Positions 54,409 through 64,000 of a stretch of 64,000 nt of DNA are shown here, piece by piece (the first letter of the stretch is position 1; every line of letters begins with the position of its first letter). This stretch comes from Blattamonas nauphoetae. Taxonomy: Eukaryota > Preaxostyla > Oxymonadida. The position numbers and the translations under genes were made by a program. Below the pieces are notes generated by a model that saw only the letters and a program-made list of their open reading frames with translations, did no database searches and had not been told where the DNA came from. The stretch is from the NCBI GenBank assembly GCA_033064195.1, contig JARBJD010000058.1, positions 124,001 through 188,000 on the forward strand. The letters are read 5' to 3'.

Positions 54409-56650
54409 ATGTCAACTCCATACTCAGCCCTTGACTCTCTGAGCACTCGTCAACGTTCGCAGGTGGATCCTCATGCAGAGGGTATGTGGTCTTCTTTTTA
54501 CGTATTTCCCTTCCCTCAGAGTACCGTGCCGAAGACACCACTGTCTCTCCATCTCCATCTGGAGGATTCATGCAACGTCTTCCCTCAAAGTCCCGTCTTC
54601 TTCCGCTTGCAAGCTCTGTTGCCGACCGCTCCGACCCAGAACAAAAGAAGAAATTGGACAATCTCTTCGCCATGAGACGTCGTTTCCTCGAAACCGGTTT
54701 CTTCTTCGTATTTCTCAAAATATCACTCCGTTTTCACTTGATTGACTTATTTACATAGACACAAAATCACTGTTGCAATCTATTTGCGATCATGTGGAAC
54801 TTCGTCTCGGCCGAAGCAAATGGAGTTTCAACAAAGAAATTGCTTACAGTGCGACAGCTCTCAGGTATTTCCTTCTTTTCAATGACATTTTCATCTCTCT
54901 TTCCTTCTCAGTGTCCGTGATCACTTGATCGGTTTGATTTCACGTCCTTTTCATCAAATGACTTTTTTTCTATTTCTCTCTCAATATCAACAAACACTCT
55001 CTCATTCCAGAGCTTTGGAATGATACCAATGCATACTTCCACGAGAAGAAGCCCAAACGTCTCTACTACCTGTCCATCGAGTTCCTGATTGGCCGTCTCC
55101 TTCGGTCCAACATGCTCTCTCTTGCCATTGAATCCGACTACACTAAGGCCCTCTCCCAGATTGGTCTTCATATGGAAGAAATCGCAGAGGAGGAACTTGA
55201 TATGGGACTTGGAAATGGTGGTCTTGGCCGTCTCGCCGCCTGCTTCCTCGATTCCATGGCCACCCTCCGTCTTCCCGCCTGGGGATACGGTCTGCGCTAC
55301 CAATACGGAATGTTCAAACAACGTATCTCCAAGGAAGGTGATCAAGTCGAGCTCCCTGACTACTGGCTCGAGAACGGATGCCCATGGGAGATCAAGCGTC
55401 TCGACGTCCGCTACACCATCCGCTTCTACGGATATGTTCGCGAGGAGAAGCACACCCGCTCTGAGATCCGCATGAAGAAAGGCAAAGTCCTCCGCCGCCG
55501 CGGAAAGGGCAAGGGCGAGCTCCTTCCATACACCGAAGGCCAATCGTTCAACGAGAACGAATGGCAGCTTCTGGAGATGGAAATGCCCGAAGAGGTCGAG
55601 GTCGAAACCGCCCCCACCGAATACTTCTGGGAGAACACAGAGGACATCTACGCATGCGCCTACGATGTTCCAATCGCCGGTTACCACACTCTCAACGTGA
55701 TCAACCTCCGTCTGTGGCAGTCCATGCCAAAGACCGAGTTCGACTTCAACTCGTTCAACAGAGGAAGCTACGATGACGCCATGCGTGCCAAGCAGGCTGC
55801 CGAGACCATCACCCAAGTGCTCTACCCCAACGACTCGTTCGACGCCGGAAAGGAACTGCGTCTGAAGCAGCAGTACTTCTTCGTCTCAGCCTCTCTGCAG
55901 GACATCATGCGCCGCTTCCGCAACACTGGAATGCCCATCCAAGACCTGCACAAGCAGTGCGTCATGCAGTGCAATGATACCCACCCTGTCCTCGCCATCC
56001 CCGAGCTGATGCGCATCCTTCTCGACGAGGAGCACCTCACCTTCGACGAGGCGTGGGAGCTCACTCAGAAGTGCTTCGCCTACACCAACCACACCGTCCT
56101 CCCCGAGGCTCTGGAGAAGTGGAGTGTCGACCTGCTCGGCCGTGTCGTCCCTCGCCACCTCCAAATCATCTATCAAATCAACTGGCTCTTCATGGAGTCG
56201 GTCAGGGATCGCTTCCCCGATGATTTGGCCGACCTGTCGATCATCGAGGAGCACCCCGTCAAAGCCATCCGCATGGCCAACCTCGCCATCGTCACCTCGA
56301 TCAAGGTCAACGGTGTGGCTGCCCTCCACTCGCAGCTGCTCAAGACCACTATCTTCCGCAAGTTCTTCAAGGTCTTCCCGAAGAAGTTCCTGAACGTGAC
56401 GAATGGTGTCACCCAGCGCAGATGGCTGCTCGAATGCAACACTCCTCTCAGCCAGCTGTTCACATCCAAAGTCGGACCAAAGTGGGCCACCGCCTACAAG
56501 ATCCTCCGCCAAATCGAACCCCACGTCAACGACGCGTTCATCTCTCAATTCTGGGACACTCGCCGCATCGCCAAGGAGCGTCTCGCTGCTCTGATCAAGA
56601 AAGAGACCGGCATCACTCTGAACAACGTTGACGAGATGCTGTTTGACGTT

Positions 56651-56683
<33 letters not shown>

Positions 56684-57490
56684 TCACTCAACATCGTCCG
56701 TGCCATCGCTGAGTATCTCAACCTCCGCACACTCACCCCCGCCCAGATCGCCAAGAAGTGCAAGAAGATGATCTTCTTCGCTGGAAAGGCTGCCCCTGGC
56801 TACTACATGGCCAAGAAGACCATCAAGCTCATCAACTGTGTCGCCAACGTCGTGAACAACGACGAAACCATCGGCGACGCCCTCAAAATCGTCTTCCTGC
56901 CCAACTACAACGTCTCCAGCGCTCAGGTCATCATCCCCGCTGCTGATATCCACGAGCAGATCTCCACCGCCGGCTACGAAGCCAGTGGAACGTCGTGCAT
57001 GAAGTTCTGCATGAACGGAGGCATCATCATCGGCACGTGGGACGGAGCCAACATCGAGATCCTCGAAGAGATCGGTGCTGAGCAGACATACATGTTCGGC
57101 CTGAAGACCGAGGAAGTCGAAGAAGGTCGACGACAACGCCATGCTCCCAACTTCAAAATGGACTCTCGTCTGGAGGAGGCTCTCCTTGCCATCGAAGGAG
57201 GACTCTTCGGACCAAAGGACGAGTTCATGGCGTTCGTTGATTCCATCCGCCACTCTGACCACTACATCGTTGCCAACGACTTCCCTCTCTTCATGGCTGC
57301 CCATGAACAAGTTGAGAAGGACTGGCTCGAGAAGAACTCCCAAGGTGTCCGTGAGAAGTGGGGCCGCAGAGCCATCCTCTCCTCCATCCGCATGGACAAG
57401 TTCAGCAGCGATCGATCAATCATTGACTATTCCGAAAAGATCTGGAAAATCAAACCATGCATGGTTCCAGCCCCAATCGATGCTCAATAA
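54409..57490 (+). CDS. Glycogen phosphorylase
   Basis: Releases glucose-1-phosphate from glycogen using pyridoxal phosphate. Five exons: 54409-54481, 54520-54696, 54759-54864, 54912-54931 and 55011-57490; introns of 38, 62, 47 and 79 nt; 951 residues, all phases exact. Exon 4 is only 20 nt, encoding the middle of SVRDHLIELWND. Family motifs: YYLSIEFLIGRLL, MGLGNGGLGRLAACFLDSMA, QCNDTHPVLAIPELMRILLD, NVTNGVTQRRWL, FDVQVKRIHEYKRQSLN, FFAGKAAPGYYMAKKTIKL, and the PLP-lysine region EASGTSCMKFCMNGG, where most species have GTGNMKFMLNG. A Lys/Arg-rich insert (KGKVLRRRGKGKGE) lengthens the N-terminal domain. An N-terminal 80-residue Ser/Pro-rich extension may be regulatory. GC-rich and strongly codon-biased, so probably highly expressed. 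Confidence 0.95.
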
Positions 57491-57658
57491 CAATTCATCA
57501 CATTTAGACACTCTCCATCCAATTCAATTTCATTTTGTTCATAGTCATAGTTCCTGATATTTGTGCCATTTTTTTTCACTTAAAGGAATGCATTAATAGT
57601 CAAGAATTCTCTTTGTCCGGAAAAGCCCAACCCCACAAGTTTATTCATCAACTCATCA

Positions 57659-60600
57659 ATGAGACGCGCTGTGCCTGTTTCGAGTTCAATTTCTTCTATT
57701 GTTGCACGGCCACTCTCTAAAGGCTTTTCTTTGTCATCAGTAACCAAACCTCCCTTCAAATCTCCTGTAAACCAAGTGTCAACACCTCAGTCATCAATCA
57801 CATCAGCGCCTTCAAATATCATCACTCCTGTCACATCACCATCAAAACCCAATGATATTAACCCACTTTCTCCGGAATCAGCTCGAGAAAACATTCCACC
57901 AAGTCACTTGGCACCACTCAACAAACCGTCACTTATTGGTCCACCTACCAAAAATAGAGGGCTTCTACACCGTCCCTCACCTAATGGAGATGGACTACAT
58001 GTCATCACGCCATATATGCGTGCATTACAAGAAGCCAAAGCAAAAGACGAATCAACAGACAAAGAGTACTGTTTCAGGGTGATGTACACACAAGCTTCCT
58101 CCAAAGTTCATAAAACCTACGCCGATGGTTATCTTACAATCATCAACAAAATGTGTCAGCTGTATGACAGCGAAGGGAAGGTGATTGCCAAACAAGGACT
58201 TGGATGCAAACCGACTGACTTGATAAATGGGTCGTCTCTCAGAATCCTGAACAAGGAACTGGAAGTTCGTCCAATTTTCTTTCACTTTCTTCAGATTATG
58301 TCTCCGATGCCCATCAGCGAAGTCAAATCTGGTGCCATCTTCATTGGTCCCGGATCCAGAACCATGGCCAAAGCACAGACCGCAGCCCCGAAGTTTGTGT
58401 CCAAATTCAAAACCAAAAAGAGTAAGTTAGAAGAAGCTCAGCGTCTTGAAGAGACGGAAATAGACACAAGTGCTTCTGACAAGATTAGCATCGCCAGTCT
58501 CTTTCATCTTTTCTCATCACTCGCCAGACAAACGAATCCTGTCCGGCACGAAGCCGCTCCAGACAAGTCCTCAGAAAGCCAGACCACTGTTTGATCCAAC
58601 AGCTCCCAACGCGATCATCGTCAACCCGTCTCATCCAGCCACAGATCCCAAAGGAGCAGCACTTGTCGATGTGGTGATTGATCCGTGTCTGGGATCTGTG
58701 CTGGAGCCACACCAAGTGGAAGGCGTCCGCTTTATGTTCAACTGCATCACAGGGGGAGGGCTGAATGGAGAAGGAGGGTGCATTCTTGCTGATGAGATGG
58801 GTCTGGGGAAGTCCATTCAAGCCATCACTCTCATCTGGACAGTCCTCAAACAATCAGCGTACGGTGTTCCTCTCATCCATCGAGCAGTGGTCGTCTGTCC
58901 ACTCTCCCTCATCACAGTCTGTCTTTCTCTTCCTGTTCTCTGTTCAGAGTTGGAAGGCGGAGTTCAACAAGTGGCTGAAGCATAAGTTGGTTGTTGGGTA
59001 TATCTCAAACGAGAAGAAGGAGAAGGAAAACGACGAGCTCCTTTCTCGCTTCTGCGATGGCACCACTCTCTCCGTGATTGTCATTAGTTACGAGACACTT
59101 TGGACACACATCGCAAGGCTTTCAAAGGCTCGTGTTGGACTCGTAATCTGCGATGAGGTCTGCCATCAACTTAGTCACTCTCTCCCAGGGACACCGACTG
59201 AAGAATCACAAGACCAAGACAGCAGAAACCCTCATGCAATTCCCGACGCAAAGACGTGTTCTCCTCACCGGTACCCCCATTCAGAACAATCTCGGTTTCA
59301 TCTTTCTCTGTGTTTCTCCTTTCAGACGAGTTTTGGTCGATGTGCCACTTTGTGGATGACTTGGCGCTTGGAGACTTCACCGTGTTCAAGCGAGTGTTTG
59401 CCACTCCCATCACAAAGGCTCGCGATATCCATGCGTCCAAGCGAGAACAAGCCGACGCACAAGAATTGAGTGAAGAACTGACGAGACGAACGTCCACATT
59501 CCTCCTGCGAAGAACGAAGGAAGTCATTGCTCTTCCACAAAAGCATGAAAACATCATATTCTGTCGACCCTCAACAGTTCAGGCAGAGATTTATCGACGA
59601 GTCCTCCAGACGAAGCTTTCCGAAGCCTTTGATTCAAGCTCCTCTGCTCTTCTTCTCTCGATGTTCCTTCGACTCCTTTCTGACCACCCTGGACTTGTTG
59701 CTCCAGGATCAAGAACCACAAAGAAGAAGTCGTCCAAGTCAAGCACCGACGACGATGGATTAGAAGTGGACGAACATCCACTGGAGCTTCTTTATCAATC
59801 TGTTCTGACGGACGAAGAGAAGGCAACACTTGACCCATCGAACCTTCTCTGCTCAAGCAAAATGATTATTCTTGACTCCCTCCTCCATCACATCCATACC
59901 ATGTATCCGAAGGAGAAAGTTGTGATATCATCAATCTTCACAAAAATGTTGAACTTTATTGAAGAACTCTGTGTCCAGCGAGGATACTCATTCGTGCGGT
60001 TGGACGGAAGCACATCAGGAAGGGACAGGCAGACAGCCATCACCACGTTCACAAGCCCACACAGTACCACATTCCTCTTCCTTCTCTCAGCCAAAGCCGG
60101 TGGAGTTGGATTGAATCTGATGTGTGCCAACCGAATCATCCTGTTTGAGCCCGACTGGAACCCGTCGACCGACGAGCAGACAATGGGACGAGTTCACCGA
60201 CACGGACAGAAGCGGACTGTGCACGTCTACAGGTTTATCTCAACAGGAACAACCGAAGAGAAGATCATCCAAAGGCAGCTCGCGAAAATGGGTCTCTACT
60301 CGACGATCAAGTTTGGTGGGAAAGGTGGGCTGTTGATGGGTGGAAATGAAGGGTCAATCCGGCGATTTTCAAGGGAAGATTTGAAGAATCTGTTCCAACT
60401 CCGACTTGACACTCGTTCGGACACAATCGAATTAATGACGAAAAGCAGCAAGGATATTCTGCAGAGTCCTGTTCGACATGTTGATGGAGAACTCTTTTCT
60501 GCTCTGGACGAGAAGAAGGAAAGGGAAAGAGTTGGGTTGGAACATCAGGAAACGGACACTCCTCTTCAACCTGCAGACCCAAAAGTATCAAGTACTCTGA

Positions 60601-61136
60601 CAGATGTGGGACTGTTCGATGAGAGTGATGATTCGGAGATTGATGAAGTGCCACAAAAAGTGAAGCGTGAAGAGTCAAGTGATTGTGAAGAAGAAGACAA
60701 GAAAACGATGAGGACAGATGACTCTACCAACGAACAAATCGGCCCCGGTCCATCAGCATCTCCGACACCATCTCCCGCACCAAGCGACGCAGAGGATGGA
60801 TTCCAAGCTCTCCTCAAGGAAATGGAGGAAAGCGAAGAGGAGGACGAAGCACAGGAATCAGAATCATCTTCCGATGACCAACCTTTTTCACAGCCAATCA
60901 CACAAGAGGCCCCTAACGAGCGGAATTGGGATTGGAGTCATGACTACACCACTGTTCAAGAAGAGGACCTCGTCCTTCGCAAGGTTTATCGTCTGCACAG
61001 TGTTCGTTCGGAGCCAACAAACATTTACGGTCGGGGCATCGTTCAGAGGAGACCACTCTTCCCAGAGAACGCCGACAACGATAATTTCATGCCTATCACA
61101 GCCATCATGCACAAGATGACTGAAGGCAAACGATAA
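57659..61136 (+). CDS. RAD54B: RAD54B/Rdh54-type SNF2 DNA translocase
   Basis: SNF2-family ATPase that remodels Rad51-DNA filaments in homologous recombination. Six exons: 57659-58264, 58295-58496, 58528-58916, 58948-59157, 59189-59294 and 59326-61136; the five introns are 30, 31, 31, 31 and 31 nt. All phases close (1,107 residues). N-terminal RAD54B-specific block: CFRVMYTQASSKVHKTYADG. Helicase motifs: I ADEMGLGKSIQAI, Ia VVVCPLSLI, II CDEGHRLKNHK (DEGH rather than DEAH), III LLTGTPIQNNL, IV KVVISSIFTKMLNF, V SAKAGGVGLNLMCANR and VI GRVHRHGQKRTVHVYRF. The C-terminus is acidic. RAD54B is favoured over RAD54 by the N-terminal block and DEGHRLKN spacing, which are inferences from memory. Confidence 0.9.
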
Positions 61137-61187
61137 TCCCATCGATTTTTGCACAAATGATCCAAATTTTCATAAAAAAGTGAAATG

Positions 61188-63998
61188 TTACCACAGAAAT
61201 GAAGATATCGGTTGTGACTGGTCAGACAGATTCCTCTGCCGACCAGCCCATGCCAAATCAATCTGCAAGATTTGAACTTCGTATTGTTCAGCCTGCCTCC
61301 TCTCACGATCCGAGAGGACGACCATCCTGCGTGGCTGTGCTGGGGGTGGATCGATGTGAGTCGGGACAGGTTCCTTGGGTGCTGGTTGGACATTTCGACT
61401 CAAAGACGGAAGAGTACTCATCGTCAGAACAAGCTTATCTCGAACTGTTTGACCCTGATGCCCACTTAACCCTGTGGAATGCTGGATCACCGAAGGAGAC
61501 AACGTCCGACCTGAAGACCGCTCGTATGCATGCAACAGATCCGTTTCCCACTGAAGAAGATTGTTCCGGAACGTACAATGCTCGCAGGGAAGATCCGGCT
61601 CGCGGGTGCATCTGTTGCATCGCTTGCAGTGCCTGTACGTTGCATCTCGACATTGGTTACAAACCGAACAATGGAATGTCTTGTATCGCGACACGAGATG
61701 TTGGGTGCAGAAGGAGTAGTACACTCGTTCCTTGCATGCACACTCAAAATCTACATGGCATGTCTCGCCGATCGCGGCAGTGTGTGGAAGTTGGTTGAGG
61801 CGTGCGGCAAAGTTTGGGAGATTGATCTCGTTGGGGATGTGGATCCGTCCTTGGCAAGGAAGAGTCGCAACTTGGTTGAGCATACCATTTTGGAGGGCAA
61901 AGATGAACGAAAGAAGATTGTTCTTCACACAATCAAAGAGACCTGACAACCGAACCGAATTGATTGGATTTTGGCAACAGGAACATTCACAAATCGAAGA
62001 ACAGGGCTCTCCCGCTAGCAAACACGGGCACGTTATTTTTGCGTAAGACCGTTCGCTCGACGAGAGGAAGATCCCACACGAGATTGAGGGCAGGCCTTCA
62101 GTATCTTCAAACTCTGACGGTTTAGTGGCAGTACATTGGCAGAAAACTGTTTTCTTGTAGTGGAGTGAACATTCAGTGGTTTGGGGCTTCGTTTCATCTT
62201 GTTCCTCATAACATTCCCCAAAATCAATCCAATCCTCATCCTGCCCGTTTGCTTCCTCCTTTCGCTTTCTTTTCTCTTCTTCAATTTTCTTTCGCGCTAA
62301 GTTCGGATGCATGATGTGCTTTTGAATCAGCATGAGATCAATTTGTGGAACAACCATGTGTGTGCTTGATGGCTGAGGCGCAACGGTGAGGACAACCTTG
62401 TCTGCATCTTTTCTCGGCGGTGTGATGCAAAGAGAGTGGAATTGATCCATTGTGGACGGCCCAATTCGTGGTTGAGCTGAAAAGGGAAGTTGAGGAACAA
62501 GTGAAGCGGCTGCTTTCGTTAATTTGGATGCAGACGCGTTTTTCGTTCCGTCCTTTCCATCTGTTTGTGTGAGCAGACTCGCATCATTGCCCAGACCGAG
62601 GTTGGCCTTCAGCCTTTCGATGTCCTTCGTAAAGAGCCCCCAATCTTCGTTGAGGGATCGTCCAGATTCGATGGCTCGCTTGATTTGATTATGAAGCCTG
62701 ATCGTGTTTGGATTTTCTGTTTTTGTTTTGTACAACGTTCTTGGACATTGAAGCATTGTCGGATCGACATCCCCAAAATACGACACAGACGGAGGCGACG
62801 ACAATGTGAAGTAGTGCGGGTCGCCGTTGCGATGGGAGATTCCTCGAAGGAGAGGGCTGAGACAGACATCGAGTGTGGCTTCGCGGGGGAGATTGTTGAC
62901 GTCGAGAGAGTACTCCATTTCGTAGAGTGTGAGCGAGGCTGCTGGACATGCAATTGAGTTGTAAATCCGGAGAACCTTTTTGTTGTCTTGCTTGGTCTCC
63001 AAAACACGTCGAAGGGTCGCATCTGATCGGATTCCCGTTGCTTTTGAGTGCATCATCCACCAAATATCCTGGATTTGGCTGAAACTATTGATTGCATCAA
63101 AAGGACACGATCCTGTCTCAGCCTGCGGGAACATGGAGTGAGCAGACTGAATCAACTTGTCGTAGTTCGATCGGATGAAGAGGGAGTAGATTCCAGAGTG
63201 GCGAGAGATCCTCCGCAAGAGGTCTTCCAGGTCCTCCACCTTTTTGAAGAAGAGGGTGTGTCGGCACGAGATCGACGCTTGATCCTCGCCCGTGAAGTCT
63301 GGCTGCGGAAGATCTTGCACGGAAGAACCTGAGGTGAGTCGGAACCGAAATGTTGGGGGGGAAGCAAGGATGAGCGAGAGTACAGCCTCACTCGTGTCAT
63401 CTTTGTTGAGAGTCGGTGGGCGTTGGAGCGAGGCATGAACGATGGACTCAAACGGAACATCGATAATACTCGTGAACTTGCTGTGCCTGTGCTTGGGATA
63501 TGGGATGGTGTATGAAAACAAGCCTCGCTTCGGACTGAACACAAACATCGCTCGAGCATCTCGCCCGACCATGTTCGTCATCACCCACGACCCGATGTGG
63601 ATGTTTGTGAGGGGGGATTGCGAGGACGAGGCTTTGGGGAGGGAACTTGGAAAAGAGGGATGGACTTTGCTCATCGAACGGTCAATCTTTGACGGGATTG
63701 TTGTGAATGAGCGGTGTTCGGGTGGTGCTTGGACGTTTGAAAACGAGTCATTTTGAAAAACAGGGATGGTTTTGGCGATGGATGATGTGACGTGCATTGA
63801 TGGACCTTGAAACGAGTTGATCGATGGAATCAAATTGAACGACGAAGGCAGAGCACAAGGACAGACGATGTACTGGACTTCAGGAATCACAACAATCGAA
63901 GATTCCTTCAGACGAGACTCCTGGAAGGAGTTGACGAGCGGGATGAGTGACACGTGTGGAGTGGAGGATCGCATGGTCGGGAGTGTATGGAAGAACAT
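61188..63998 (-). CDS. Cysteine-rich protein of unknown function, right-edge gene
   Basis: A 936-residue frame whose first ATG lies two bases from the window edge, so the true start may be outside. Residues about 1-500 are mixed alpha/beta with no family I know (GIYSLFIRSNYDKLIQSAHS; IWWMMHSKATGIRSD). A charged linker holds EEEKRKRKEEANGQDEDWID. From about residue 655 to 830 the chain is Cys-rich: CPCLLAGEPCSSICECSCC resembles a CXC/CRC (tesmin/TSO1-like) zinc motif, and FHCSVCNQCRDATYRHCKRC followed by NRCTREPDLPCEHC forms several CxxC pairs of zinc-binding type. A Gln/Arg-rich tail ends SSFLW. A DNA- or RNA-binding role is possible. Its 3' end converges on RAD54B with 51 bp between stops. 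Confidence 0.6.
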   Translation of the reverse strand: MFFHTLPTMRSSTPHVSLIPLVNSFQESRLKESSIVVIPEVQYIVCPCALPSSFNLIPSINSFQGPSMHVTSSIAKTIPVFQNDSFSNVQAPPEHRSFTTIPSKIDRSMSKVHPSFPSSLPKASSSQSPLTNIHIGSWVMTNMVGRDARAMFVFSPKRGLFSYTIPYPKHRHSKFTSIIDVPFESIVHASLQRPPTLNKDDTSEAVLSLILASPPTFRFRLTSGSSVQDLPQPDFTGEDQASISCRHTLFFKKVEDLEDLLRRISRHSGIYSLFIRSNYDKLIQSAHSMFPQAETGSCPFDAINSFSQIQDIWWMMHSKATGIRSDATLRRVLETKQDNKKVLRIYNSIACPAASLTLYEMEYSLDVNNLPREATLDVCLSPLLRGISHRNGDPHYFTLSSPPSVSYFGDVDPTMLQCPRTLYKTKTENPNTIRLHNQIKRAIESGRSLNEDWGLFTKDIERLKANLGLGNDASLLTQTDGKDGTKNASASKLTKAAASLVPQLPFSAQPRIGPSTMDQFHSLCITPPRKDADKVVLTVAPQPSSTHMVVPQIDLMLIQKHIMHPNLARKKIEEEKRKRKEEANGQDEDWIDFGECYEEQDETKPQTTECSLHYKKTVFCQCTATKPSEFEDTEGLPSISCGIFLSSSERSYAKITCPCLLAGEPCSSICECSCCQNPINSVRLSGLFDCVKNNLLSFIFALQNGMLNQVATLPCQGRIHIPNEINLPNFAARLNQLPHTAAIGETCHVDFECACKERVYYSFCTQHLVSRYKTFHCSVCNQCRDATYRHCKRCNRCTREPDLPCEHCTFRNNLLQWETDLLHAYERSSGRTLSPSVIQHSTGLSGHQGQTVRDKLVLTMSTLPSLSRNVQPAPKEPVPTHIDPPPAQPRRMVVLSDRERRQAEQYEVQILQIDLAWAGRQRNLSDQSQPISSFLW

Positions 63999-64000
63999 GT

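Noticed and set aside
1-64000. tRNA and rRNA genes
   Set aside because: I looked for T-arm TTC-type boxes with paired acceptor stems and for rRNA core sequences and found none convincing; a covariance-model search would be decisive.

Overview
The window looks like nuclear DNA of an intron-rich, gene-dense protist. All confident genes use the standard stop codons. Most proteins are conserved eukaryotic housekeeping factors, cut by many very short GT-AG introns (about 30-115 nt). A kinase-like fragment with a degenerate catalytic loop resembles a pseudokinase type that I recall as common in oxymonads (for example Blattamonas and relatives). An oxymonad or other Preaxostyla is therefore my best guess, but this is inference and a database search should settle it.

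Layout. Bases 1-32,560 are a compact gene block: BET-type bromodomain protein (+), truncated pseudokinase (-), UNC93-like MFS transporter (-), Notchless/NLE1 (+), VPS39-like HOPS/CORVET subunit (+), MON1 (-), ribosomal protein eL34 (+), TFIIE-beta (+), TAF13 (+), AP-1 gamma adaptin (-), transportin (+), a large unknown protein (+), a small coiled-coil protein (+), farnesyl/geranylgeranyl transferase alpha (-), a coiled-coil protein (+), CCT-theta (-) and a Dam-like DNA adenine methyltransferase (+). Several head-to-head pairs are separated by only about 8-80 bp.

Bases 32,600-47,300 form a gene-poor, mostly AT-rich island. It holds a decayed USP-type deubiquitinase gene, several copies of one long-TIR MITE-like family (two almost identical copies lie inverted to each other), a decayed Tc1/mariner-like element with a second TIR element inserted at a TA, and a 3.7 kb element with hAT-like 12-bp TIRs and a perfect 8-bp target duplication that carries a GC-richer decayed coding region.

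Bases 47,500-64,000 return to dense coding: a giant WEE1/Myt1-type kinase (+), glycogen phosphorylase with a 20-nt microexon (+), a RAD54B/Rdh54-type SNF2 ATPase with five 30-31 nt introns (+), and a cysteine-rich protein running off or starting at the right edge (-).

Functional themes. There is endolysosomal traffic (VPS39 and MON1 end to end, AP-1 gamma, prenyltransferase), transcription initiation (TFIIE-beta and TAF13 in tandem, BET protein), nuclear import, proteostasis (CCT-theta) and genome maintenance (RAD54B-like, WEE1-like, DNA adenine methyltransferase). Exon joins below were deduced by eye from reading-frame continuity and family alignment from memory; no search was run.
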